Shown here in pieces: positions 22,616 through 29,796 of a stretch of 31,576 nt of DNA. The DNA comes from a virus: positions 1 to 31,576 of the IMG/VR virus record IMGVR_UViG_3300042876_001120; one strand, 5' to 3'. A model generated the notes under the pieces. The model made no database searches, had not been told where the DNA came from, and was given only the letters and a program-made list of their open reading frames with translations. The translations under genes and the position numbers were made by a program. The first letter of the stretch is position 1. Each line of letters opens with the position of its first letter.

Positions 22616-24922
22616 TCACCACACGTCACCATCCTCCCGTTCGGCTGGTTCCGAATGGTGGCGGGCATAGGGTTTGGGGCGCAGCGATATCCCTTTGATG
22701 GCGCGTTTTCCGCCATGCATCCGGGTGTGATTGAAGCCACGGGCGAGCAGCAATTCCGAGAAACGCTTGATCGAACCGACGAACTCGCCCGCACGCTCGG
22801 CCCATTCGCGCCAATCGCCGTACAACTCCGCCGTCCCTACACGCGCTTCCGCGTGCTGGAAGGTCCGCTCCTCGATCCACTGCCCCAGCGCATCCTCTGC
22901 CTCGAAATACTCCTCGGTCGCCGAGACCACGCTCGCGGGTGGCTGCAGGCCCGTGCGCTGCCACTGCAGGCACCCAGCCAATGCCCAGGCGAGAATGCCA
23001 TCACGCTCGGCGAGCAGTTTCTCGGTCAGCTTGCTATCGCGGCGTTCGTGCGGAATCGTCACCGTGAACGGAATCAGGTGCAGACGTCGCTTCATCGCCT
23101 CGTCGACGTTGCGGATCGCCGGCTTGTGGTTGCCCGCGATGACGAGCTTGAATTGCGGCGTGTACTCGAAGAAGTCCTGGCGCATGAACCGTGCCGAGAC
23201 CTTGTCGCCGCCCGTGATCGCCTTCACCTTCGACTCGTTCCAGCGCCGGCCCTGCTCGGTCTCGATCGAGGCGACGAAGCGCGCGCCGCGCAGTCCGGCC
23301 AGATCCGTGGGATGGCGGTCGCCGCGCGCCTCCATGAACGTGTCCATCGGCGCGTTGGCGGCGTAATCGCCGAGCATCGTCGAGAGCGCGTTCACGAACA
23401 CCGACTTGCCGTTCGCACCGGTGCCGTAGAGGAAGAACAGGGCGTGCGCGCTGGTCGATCCGCTGAGGCAGTAGCCGGCCATCCGCTGCAGGTACGCCTG
23501 CAGATCGGCGTCGCCGCCGGTCACATCGCCGAGGAACGCCCGCCAACGTGGACACTCGCTGCGGGGCGTGGCCGTCGCCAGCCGGGTCTGCCGCGCGCCG
23601 CGATGATGTGCGGACATGCGCCCCGTGCGCAGATCGACGATCCCGCCGGGGGTGTTCAACGCCCACGGATCAGCGTCCCACTCTTCGGGGACGGCCACGT
23701 GCGTGGGTTCGCTGCGCGCGAACCGCTCGACGGCGGCGGTGGTCGCCGCACTGGCGAGCTTGTTTTGGTCGCTCGGCTTGTCCGCGCGCTGCGAGGCGTC
23801 CCGGCAGACGTGGCGCACCAGATTGAACACGCCGAGCGTGCGATCCTCGTTCCAGCGCTGCCCGGTCCAGACGAACCATTTGCCCCAGGCCGCGCAATAG
23901 CGCCAATCGTCGCCATGCCGGCGCGTGAACGCGGACGCGAGCCCGTCGTCGTTGCGCCAGTTCAATCCCGAGAAATCCACTGCGGGCGCCTGCGGCGCCA
24001 CCGGCAGGCAGGCACCTGCGCGCAGGAAGCCGTCGATGTCGAAACCGTCGGTGATCGCGTCGGCCGCGTCCCACCCCTCCGGCGTGTCTTCGGGCGGATA
24101 CAGGATGCGACAGGATCGCGCCCCCGCCTCAAGGATCGCGTGCGAAGCGGCATCGGCATAGTCCCAGCCCGGCTTGTCCCGGTCGGGCCAGATCACCACC
24201 GTCTTGCCGGCCAGCGGCGACCAGTCGGTCTTGTCGACAGGCGCGTTCGCCCCGTGCATTGCGGTGGTCGCGACGATGCCGACATCGATCAGCGCCTGCG
24301 CGCACTTCTCGCCTTCGACCAGGACCACGGTGTCCGCGGTCACGATGCCCGGCTGGTGATACAGCGGACGCGGCTCCGGCGGCGCCATCTTGCGACGCTT
24401 CGCATCCCACGGCCGGAATTCCTTCTTGCCGCCGGGCGGATCGTAGCGGTACACCACCGCGATCAGTTGGCCGTCGGCATCGAGGTAATCCCACTTCGCG
24501 GTCGCCGGGCCGAGGTCGTCCATCGGCGGGGTCTTTCTCGGCTTCGCGATCGGCGTTGCGGACGCGCGCCCCAGCAGACGCCCCGCCTCTTCCAGCACGC
24601 GCGGAAACTCGGCGTGTACGTCGATCCGGAAATGCGCCGCGATCAGGTCGAAGATGTCACCACCGTTGCCGTCGGCGCGGTCGGTCCACAACCCCGCCTT
24701 CTCACCCAACAGCACCACTTCGAGACTGTCGCCAGGACTGCCGAGCGCATCGCCGATGATGAACTTGCCGCGGCGCACCTTGCCGGCTGGGAACAGCATC
24801 GTCAGCACCGCCTCCAGGCGCGCGATCAGCTCGACGCGGATCGCCTCGCGCGAGTCGTCCTGCAAATGCGCGGGCGCGGCAGCCTGCGGGGCATCGTTGA
24901 AGTCCAAAGACGGATGCGTCAC
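22616..24922 (-). CDS. Primase-helicase, D5 / P4 type
   Basis: This 768-residue protein starts MTHPSLDFNDAPQAAAPAHL. A Toprim domain at about 195-290 has Glu203 in VVLVEGEKCAQAL and the DxD-type WPDRD (245-249). A D5_N-like region spans about 315-410. The superfamily 3 helicase follows with Walker A GTGANGKS (500-507), then a region with LRGARFVASIETEQGRRWNE and KLVIAGNHKPAIRN. It primes and unwinds phage DNA at the origin. It overlaps the upstream gene by four bases. That upstream gene repeats its D5_N segment. Confidence 0.93.
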   Translation of the reverse strand: MTHPSLDFNDAPQAAAPAHLQDDSREAIRVELIARLEAVLTMLFPAGKVRRGKFIIGDALGSPGDSLEVVLLGEKAGLWTDRADGNGGDIFDLIAAHFRIDVHAEFPRVLEEAGRLLGRASATPIAKPRKTPPMDDLGPATAKWDYLDADGQLIAVVYRYDPPGGKKEFRPWDAKRRKMAPPEPRPLYHQPGIVTADTVVLVEGEKCAQALIDVGIVATTAMHGANAPVDKTDWSPLAGKTVVIWPDRDKPGWDYADAASHAILEAGARSCRILYPPEDTPEGWDAADAITDGFDIDGFLRAGACLPVAPQAPAVDFSGLNWRNDDGLASAFTRRHGDDWRYCAAWGKWFVWTGQRWNEDRTLGVFNLVRHVCRDASQRADKPSDQNKLASAATTAAVERFARSEPTHVAVPEEWDADPWALNTPGGIVDLRTGRMSAHHRGARQTRLATATPRSECPRWRAFLGDVTGGDADLQAYLQRMAGYCLSGSTSAHALFFLYGTGANGKSVFVNALSTMLGDYAANAPMDTFMEARGDRHPTDLAGLRGARFVASIETEQGRRWNESKVKAITGGDKVSARFMRQDFFEYTPQFKLVIAGNHKPAIRNVDEAMKRRLHLIPFTVTIPHERRDSKLTEKLLAERDGILAWALAGCLQWQRTGLQPPASVVSATEEYFEAEDALGQWIEERTFQHAEARVGTAELYGDWREWAERAGEFVGSIKRFSELLLARGFNHTRMHGGKRAIKGISLRPKPYARHHSEPAEREDGDVW

Positions 24923-25494
24923 TGCGCGCGCTCCCCGCCAGCCGGCATCGCATCCGCACGCAGGCGCGCGATCCGCTCCACGGCCGCGACCGTCGTGGCG
25001 CTGGCAAACCAGCGCCTTGCCTGTTCTGTCCTGGCGCGATCAGCGGCTTCACGGCAAAGGCCGCGCACCCGGTCGAACACGGCAAGCGTGTCGTCCCGAC
25101 GCCAGCCTTGATCGGTGCGAACGAACCAACTTCGCAAGCGCGCGCTGTAGCGGCAGTCGCTGCCGTGACGACGCACGAAGATCTCAGCGAGCCCTTCGCG
25201 ACGGTGCCAGTTCACGCCGTTGAAATCCGTGGCGACCGGCGGAGGTGAGACGACGACGGTTGCGGCATTGGCCTGTTCAAGCCGCGGCGCGACGACGGCC
25301 GCGTGGCGATCGCGCCACTGCTCCAGTTCGCTCAACCGGAACCGGACCAGATGGCCGATGCGATAGTGCGGCACGCCGCGCGCGCGACGCTCGACCGCGT
25401 TGTTGAGCCACTGCATCGGAATGCGCAGCGCCTCGTGCGCGGCGCGCGCGGAGACCATCGACTCGGCGTGCGGTGGAAGGTGTCCGGGGATCAT
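24919..25494 (-). CDS. HTH protein with a segment duplicated from the primase D5_N region
   Basis: This 191-residue protein is translated from the ATG at 25494, which overlaps the exonuclease stop (ATGA). Residues 15-65 resemble a helix-turn-helix of AlpA or terminase type (ARAAHEALRIPMQWLNNAVE, GHLVRFRLSELEQWRDRH). Residues 90-178 align, about half of positions identical by eye, with primase residues 316-402: DF-G-NW, RRHG-D-RY, WFV-T-Q-W, VF--VR--CR and AAVER-AR. It has no Toprim or Walker motifs. It may load or regulate the primase, or bind the origin. The role is inference; the similarity is seen directly. Confidence 0.8.
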   Translation of the reverse strand: MIPGHLPPHAESMVSARAAHEALRIPMQWLNNAVERRARGVPHYRIGHLVRFRLSELEQWRDRHAAVVAPRLEQANAATVVVSPPPVATDFNGVNWHRREGLAEIFVRRHGSDCRYSARLRSWFVRTDQGWRRDDTLAVFDRVRGLCREAADRARTEQARRWFASATTVAAVERIARLRADAMPAGGERAQ

Positions 25495-26225
25495 CGGGAA
25501 CTCCAGCAGCGGTCCTGCCATGCGCAGAACCGGCACTCTAAATGGGTGGGATCGGAGAAGCTGCGCGGCAGCAGTTCGCCGGCATCGGTGGCGAGCACGA
25601 TCTGCACCGCGCGATCGGACATGCGCTGCGCGAGTTGGCCGTCGAAGGGCACGCGCTCGGCGTAGACCTCCATCGTTTCGGCGTTGATCGCGGTGAACAG
25701 CGCCGGGTGGGCGTGCAGATCGAGATACGCCTGGTACATCGCGACCTGCGCGGCGTACACCGGCTTGGCGACGGCGAGCCGGTTTTTCTCCAGGTCGCGC
25801 CAGGCCTTGGCGCCGAGAAATTTGCACTCCCAGAGCGCCGGGTAGTCGTAGCCCTCGGGACCGGCGACGAAGACGCCGTCGACGTGACCACGTAATCGGC
25901 CATCGAGCGCGGAGAAGCCGAACTGCGTGCCGTCATCCTGGCGCGTGCGCAGATCGAAGCCGGCACCGCGCAGCCACGCGACCATGCTCTCCTCGAGCAC
26001 GTGGCCACGCTCGAAGATGCGCAGCATGCGGCCATCGGTGTCGCGACCGGGATCGACCGGCGCGTCGGCGTACTCGTACTGCAGCGCACGCGAGCAGGCC
26101 ACGCCGAGCCGCGATGCGCCGAGGTAGGTACGTTTGGGCTCGGCCGCGCGCGCCTGCTGCAGGCCGATGTCGATCAGGGCTTCGAGGCGTCCGGACTCGC
26201 TCGACGATGAGTTGAAATCCAGCAT
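25491..26225 (-). CDS. PD-(D/E)XK exonuclease with Cas4-like Fe-S cysteines
   Basis: This 244-residue nuclease has Asp116 in GHVDGVF, then Glu133 and Lys135 in LWECKFLG, and Gln160 in AAQVAMYQAYL, the RecB-type motif order. Four cysteines, Cys44 and Cys231, Cys234 and Cys240 (CRFCAWQDRC), match the 4Fe-4S arrangement of Cas4/AddB nucleases. It probably resects double-strand ends to feed the Sak4-like ATPase encoded upstream. It is separated by nine bases from the DUF6511 gene and overlaps the next gene by four. Confidence 0.85.
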   Translation of the reverse strand: MLDFNSSSSESGRLEALIDIGLQQARAAEPKRTYLGASRLGVACSRALQYEYADAPVDPGRDTDGRMLRIFERGHVLEESMVAWLRGAGFDLRTRQDDGTQFGFSALDGRLRGHVDGVFVAGPEGYDYPALWECKFLGAKAWRDLEKNRLAVAKPVYAAQVAMYQAYLDLHAHPALFTAINAETMEVYAERVPFDGQLAQRMSDRAVQIVLATDAGELLPRSFSDPTHLECRFCAWQDRCWSSR

Positions 26226-26234
26226 CGGTCGGCC

Positions 26235-26654
26235 TCAGAAGGGGATTTCGCTGTCTTCGAAATCGTCCAGCGGCGGCAGCCCGCGCAGCGCGCGCGACTG
26301 CTGGTGCTGCTGGCGTTCGTAGGCGTGGATCACCGCGTCGATGACGTGCAGCGCCTGGGTCTGCGAGTACTGCGCCAGCGGCACGGCGAAGCCGACCGCA
26401 TCGGCGGCGTTGCCGAGCGCGAGCAGGCAGGCGCGCTGGGCATCGGGGGACAAGGGCAGAGTCACGGGAACAAGCTCCTCCAGCGCCGCCGGCTGGTGCC
26501 GGCGACGGGTGTCGTAGAGTTGGTGGAAGGCGTCCTGGCAGCGCGTCGAGCAGAATGCCCAGCGGTGCGGGTAACGCCGTGGATCGGCGGGCGGGTGTCT
26601 CAGGTCAAGGTGACCGAACCCACGCGCCGGTTGGCCGCAGGCCCAGCACCGCAC
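26235..26654 (-). CDS. DUF6511-like zinc-binding protein
   Basis: This 139-residue protein has CxxC at residues 3-6 (CWAC) and a second pair at Cys35 and Cys39 (FCSTRCQ), suggesting a zinc ribbon. The C-terminal half is helical (ACLLALGNAADAVGFAVPLA, HVIDAVIHAYERQQ) and ends in an acidic DFEDSEIPF tail, a form seen in SSB-type interaction tips. The pattern matches, from memory, DUF6511 of phage recombination modules. The function is unknown. It lies within the exonuclease/Sak4 block. Confidence 0.72.
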   Translation of the reverse strand: MRCWACGQPARGFGHLDLRHPPADPRRYPHRWAFCSTRCQDAFHQLYDTRRRHQPAALEELVPVTLPLSPDAQRACLLALGNAADAVGFAVPLAQYSQTQALHVIDAVIHAYERQQHQQSRALRGLPPLDDFEDSEIPF

Positions 26655-26663
26655 GTGCGCGCC

Positions 26664-27257
26664 TTACTGCGCCCACGTCGGGCGTCCGGTCGGGGCCGCC
26701 GGCCCGGCGTGCGTCGTGGCCGGCGCGGCCACGCGGGCCGCCGCACCGGCCGCGGGCGGTGCGCCCGGTGGGTAGTCGGGCTGGCCGGGTTCCACCGCCT
26801 GTTTGATGATGTTCCGCAATTCGTCCCGGCCGTCGCGTTCGACATCGATCTTCGCGACGAAGGCGATGCCCTCCAGTTCGTGGAATCCCTGAATCCGACG
26901 CGCGGCGGCGGCCTGTGGGCTGTTGTCCTCCGGCCGCACGTTGCGCGCGGAGTTGAGGATGGCGCGCAGCAGGCTGCGGCCCATGCCCGCCCATGTCGGT
27001 CCCTTGCTGCTGTGCAGACCGATGTTCGACCAGAGCTTGCGCTTGGCGAACGGGCCTTCCAGCACCACGAACTCGCAGGCGAGGTAGATCGCGCCGGTCT
27101 CGTCGCTGCGCGTGGCCCAGCCGCCGGTCCAGCCCTGGCTCGGGTCGTTGTAGCCGCCGGGCTTGATCGTCATCCGCACCCAGGCGACGGTGCCCTTGGG
27201 AATGAGGTCGAAGCTCTGCTGCTGTTCGGCGTCGTTGAAATCGTTCCAGACGGTCAT
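26664..27257 (-). CDS. SSB-like / DUF669-like phage replication protein
   Basis: This 197-residue protein begins MTVWNDFNDAEQQQSFDLIP. It has a beta-rich core of OB-fold type (GTVAWVRMTIKPGGYND, GAIYLACEFVVLEGPFAKRK, LEGIAFVAKIDVERDGRD) and a disordered Pro/Ala-rich C-terminus. Such proteins are often encoded beside Sak4-type recombinases and bind single-stranded DNA. The start overlaps the Sak4-like gene's stop (ATGA). The OB-fold call is by eye and not certain. Confidence 0.62.
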   Translation of the reverse strand: MTVWNDFNDAEQQQSFDLIPKGTVAWVRMTIKPGGYNDPSQGWTGGWATRSDETGAIYLACEFVVLEGPFAKRKLWSNIGLHSSKGPTWAGMGRSLLRAILNSARNVRPEDNSPQAAAARRIQGFHELEGIAFVAKIDVERDGRDELRNIIKQAVEPGQPDYPPGAPPAAGAAARVAAPATTHAGPAAPTGRPTWAQ

Positions 27258-28141
27258 GGGGTCTCCTGCGCGGCGATGGCCGGCGCGTGCGAAGTAGTGG
27301 TCGTGGTCGCGGGGCGCGTGAAGTCGAGCCGTTCGAGCGCGGGACGCGCGCTGCCGGCGATCTTCTGCATCAGGCGGCCGAGGTGCGGCTCCTCAATCAG
27401 GTCGAGGCGACCGGAACGGTCCTTGGCCGGGTAGCCCCACGGATTGAGGGTGTGGCAGACGAAGGCGCGATAGGCCGGGCCGTCGTCGGCGGCGATCTCG
27501 GTCATTGTCACGACTTCATCGACGATGCCCGGCAGCTCGAGCCCGGTCTTGCTGCCATCGATCTGCAACTGCAGGATGCGGCGGCCGAAGTCGTCGATCT
27601 TCTCTTCGAGGATGCCGACGAACCACACACTCTTGCCGCGGGTGTGCTGCAGGTGCGTGAGCCACGCGATCATCTCCTGCCCCATGAGGCCATAGGCGCC
27701 GCGCATGTCCGGCTTGCCGGTCTTGTCCGAGTACGCCTGCGGCTGGCCCTTGCTCCACTGCAGGCACAGCCGGCCGGCGACGGTGATCGAGTCGACGAAC
27801 AACGTGTGGTACTTCGCGAGCTGTGCAGGATCGCCGTAGCGCGCGCAGGCGGCGTCATAGTGCGCCTGGCTATAGGCCTGGTCGTCGCGCAGCGCCGGGT
27901 TCGGGCCGCCGATGAACACCGCCAGGTCGCGGCACTCGCTCCAGGTGCGCGGGCGCAGGCTGTCGCCGGCCCAGTCCTCGACTGCGAGATCGCCCGCCTC
28001 CAGATCGAGGAACAGGGTCGAGCCCGCGTCGAGCGTCCATAGCTGCGAAGTCTTGCCGATGCCGGATTTACCGATGAGCACGCCCTTCACGCCGCGGCGT
28101 TCGGACATGCGCTGGTCGGCGCCGATGATGGGAAGCGTCAT
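27254..28141 (-). CDS. Sak4-like RecA-fold ATPase (annealing/recombination)
   Basis: This 295-residue protein has Walker A GKSGIGKT at 24-31 and a Walker B-like strand at about 47-50 (LFLDLEAG). A second candidate acidic strand is YHTLFVDSITVAG, and then MGQEMIAWLTHLQHTRGKSV follows. This pattern belongs to the AAA_24/Sak4 family of short RecA-like phage recombinases. It probably acts with the SSB-like protein and the exonuclease in replication-linked recombination. A one-base gap separates it from the upstream gene. Confidence 0.82.
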   Translation of the reverse strand: MTLPIIGADQRMSERRGVKGVLIGKSGIGKTSQLWTLDAGSTLFLDLEAGDLAVEDWAGDSLRPRTWSECRDLAVFIGGPNPALRDDQAYSQAHYDAACARYGDPAQLAKYHTLFVDSITVAGRLCLQWSKGQPQAYSDKTGKPDMRGAYGLMGQEMIAWLTHLQHTRGKSVWFVGILEEKIDDFGRRILQLQIDGSKTGLELPGIVDEVVTMTEIAADDGPAYRAFVCHTLNPWGYPAKDRSGRLDLIEEPHLGRLMQKIAGSARPALERLDFTRPATTTTTSHAPAIAAQETP

Positions 28142-28142
28142 C

Positions 28143-28622
28143 TCAGCCCTCCCCTGCCGGCGTCAGCCGGTACGTCGGCTTGCCGGGCTTGACGGTGCGG
28201 GCGGCCTCGAACTGCGAGCGCAGCGTCGACGGCCAGTTCTGGTAGCGCGATTCGGAAATGCTGTAGCTGACGTCGATGAATTCCTCGACGGACTCGCCTG
28301 CTGCTTCTATGCGTTTGGCGATCGTGGCCAGTTGCGCCTGGTCCCAGGTCACGCGCTTGGAGACGTCCACGCTCAGGCGCACCTCGCCGTCGGCGATATG
28401 GACGACGCCGAAGTCCTTGCCGCCATCGCTACGGACGGTGCGGATGCGGTCGCCATAGGTCTGCTCCAGCGCGGCATCGAAGCGCGCCTTGACCTGCTTG
28501 AGCCACTCGCCGGCCTGTTCGAGTTGCCGGGCGAGCAGAATCTTCTGTTGGGGGCAGAGCGCCGCCAGTTGGGCGACGGACAGTTCGGCGAGTTCCGCCG
28601 GCACGAGGGTGAGGTCGGTCAT
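28143..28622 (-). CDS. Conserved phage protein of the recombination module
   Basis: This 159-residue protein is translated from the ATG at 28622 (MTDLTLVPAELAELSVAQLA). The frame is open further upstream, but that part is antisense-like. It has a long helix (LARQLEQAGEWLKQVKARFD) and a beta-rich middle (DFGVVHIADGEVRLSVDV). The helical end, WDQAQLATIAKRIEAAGES and WPSTLRSQFEAARTVKPG, resembles proteins I recall beside Sak4 genes. Function unknown. It precedes the Sak4-like gene by one base. Confidence 0.75.
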   Translation of the reverse strand: MTDLTLVPAELAELSVAQLAALCPQQKILLARQLEQAGEWLKQVKARFDAALEQTYGDRIRTVRSDGGKDFGVVHIADGEVRLSVDVSKRVTWDQAQLATIAKRIEAAGESVEEFIDVSYSISESRYQNWPSTLRSQFEAARTVKPGKPTYRLTPAGEG

Positions 28623-28633
28623 CGTCGTCGTCC

Positions 28634-28867
28634 TCACGCGAACGCGCGTTCGCCGGTGCCGCGGCGCAGCGCTTGGCGTTCGTAGGCCTCGACATCCTCG
28701 CGGCGGTAGCTGACGCGATTGCCGAGCTTCAGGTAGACGGGGCCGATCCCCATCCGGCGCCACTGCTGCAGCGTGCGGTGGGAGATGTCCCAGCGTCGGG
28801 CGAGCTGGTTCTCATCGAAGGCGCGGGCATCGTCGGAGACGCCTTGCGCGGAAGTGCGGTCTTGCAT
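28634..28867 (-). CDS. AlpA/MerR-like HTH regulator or excisionase
   Basis: This 77-residue protein has the HTH_17/AlpA pattern: FDENQLARRWDISHRTLQQW, then RRMGIGPVYLKLGNRVSYRR, then EDVEAYE. Such proteins serve as phage excisionases or early regulators. It is the first gene of the leftward early operon, lying 62 bases after the TGGAAA repeats. The start at 28867 has only a weak GAGAAG upstream. Which of regulator or excisionase it is cannot be told. Confidence 0.78.
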   Translation of the reverse strand: MQDRTSAQGVSDDARAFDENQLARRWDISHRTLQQWRRMGIGPVYLKLGNRVSYRREDVEAYERQALRRGTGERAFA

Positions 28868-28928
28868 GTCGTGCTTCTCGTCGTGCTGCGGTAGCAGCGG
28901 GCGACACGCAGACTATGCATCGGACGGC

Positions 28929-28979
28929 TGGAAAGCAGGTGGAAAAGCGGTTGGAAAACGGACTTTTTATTTTCCAACC
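28929..28979. promoter_or_regulatory. TGGAAA repeat array with perfect 10-base inverted repeat
   Basis: TGGAAA occurs at 28929, 28940 and 28953-ish (TTGGAAAA), spaced 11-12 bases, and inverted at 28970 (TTTTCCAA). GGTTGGAAAA (28949-28958) and TTTTCCAACC (28970-28979) form a perfect inverted repeat. The AT-rich sequence stands out from its surroundings. A weak plus-strand promoter (TTTCCA at 28971, TTAAAT at 28994, 17-base spacing) is possible. This looks like the operator of the early region between divergent genes. Confidence 0.6.
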
Positions 28980-29116
28980 TCTAGGTAATTGATTTAAATA
29001 GACTTTCTGCCGCACATCGTGTCGCGAAGGCTTGCCCCTCACCGCGGACGGACGATAGGATCGGGGTATCAGGGGCTACGTCATGGAGTCCCCTCGCACT
29101 CACGAAGGAAGCGGTC

Positions 29117-29752
29117 ATGGCCAGCGAAACTCCGATCCCCGTCTCGACAGGGAATGCGTTCGAGAAAGGATTGTTCTTCATCATCGAGCCGAGCTTCCGG
29201 GGCGGCGGCAGGATCCCGGGCTTGGAGATCGCCAATGAAGACAGACTGGCGCTTCCTGGGGCTCACACGGTGGAGCCACCCAACGGTGATCCGAATCAGT
29301 ACCCGGAGCGTCCGCGTCTGATTCACATGCCCGAACAGGGCGGGCTGCCGCGCGATTTTGAAAATCTGTACGGCATCTGGATCGTCTCCGAGGCGTTGAA
29401 GTGCGTGTTCGAGTCGATCGACCCTACTGGATTCGTCTTCGTCGCTTGCGATTTCACGCTCTCTGACGGGACTCCCGGTCCCGCGCATTACTTCTGCAAT
29501 GTCATGCGCACGCTGGACGCTCTCGACGAAGCTGCCTCCAGACTGAAGATCAAAGTCGGCGACTACGTCAACGGCAAGTACTACAGCCTCGCAGGCGGAG
29601 CGAGCCTGGTGTTCAAGAAAGAGATCATCGGCCCTGCGCATGTATTCAGAACGCCATTCTCGGACACCGTGTTCTGTGATCGCTCCCTTTACGATGCAGT
29701 GATCGCTGCGAATTTGAATGGCGTGGAATTTCTCGACGTCGCCACTTGCTGA
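29117..29752 (+). CDS. Imm11-type (DUF1629) immunity protein
   Basis: This 211-residue protein begins MASETPIPVSTGNAFEKGLF. It contains IWIVSEALKCVFESIDPTGF, FVFVACDFTLSDGTPGPAHY, MRTLDALDEAAS, KYYSLAGGASLVFKKEIIGP and AHVFRT, and ends FCDRSLYDAVIAANLNGVEF. This series is characteristic of the Imm11/DUF1629 family, whose members neutralise partner polymorphic toxins. The ATG at 29117 has an AAGGA about eight bases upstream. It precedes the AHH-like gene by 44 bases on the same strand, so the pair is probably toxin and antidote, in immunity-first order. Confidence 0.82.
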   Translation: MASETPIPVSTGNAFEKGLFFIIEPSFRGGGRIPGLEIANEDRLALPGAHTVEPPNGDPNQYPERPRLIHMPEQGGLPRDFENLYGIWIVSEALKCVFESIDPTGFVFVACDFTLSDGTPGPAHYFCNVMRTLDALDEAASRLKIKVGDYVNGKYYSLAGGASLVFKKEIIGPAHVFRTPFSDTVFCDRSLYDAVIAANLNGVEFLDVATC

Positions 29753-29796
29753 TCCCCGCTGCGCTTCCCGCAGTCTTTCGACAAGGAATTTGACGG

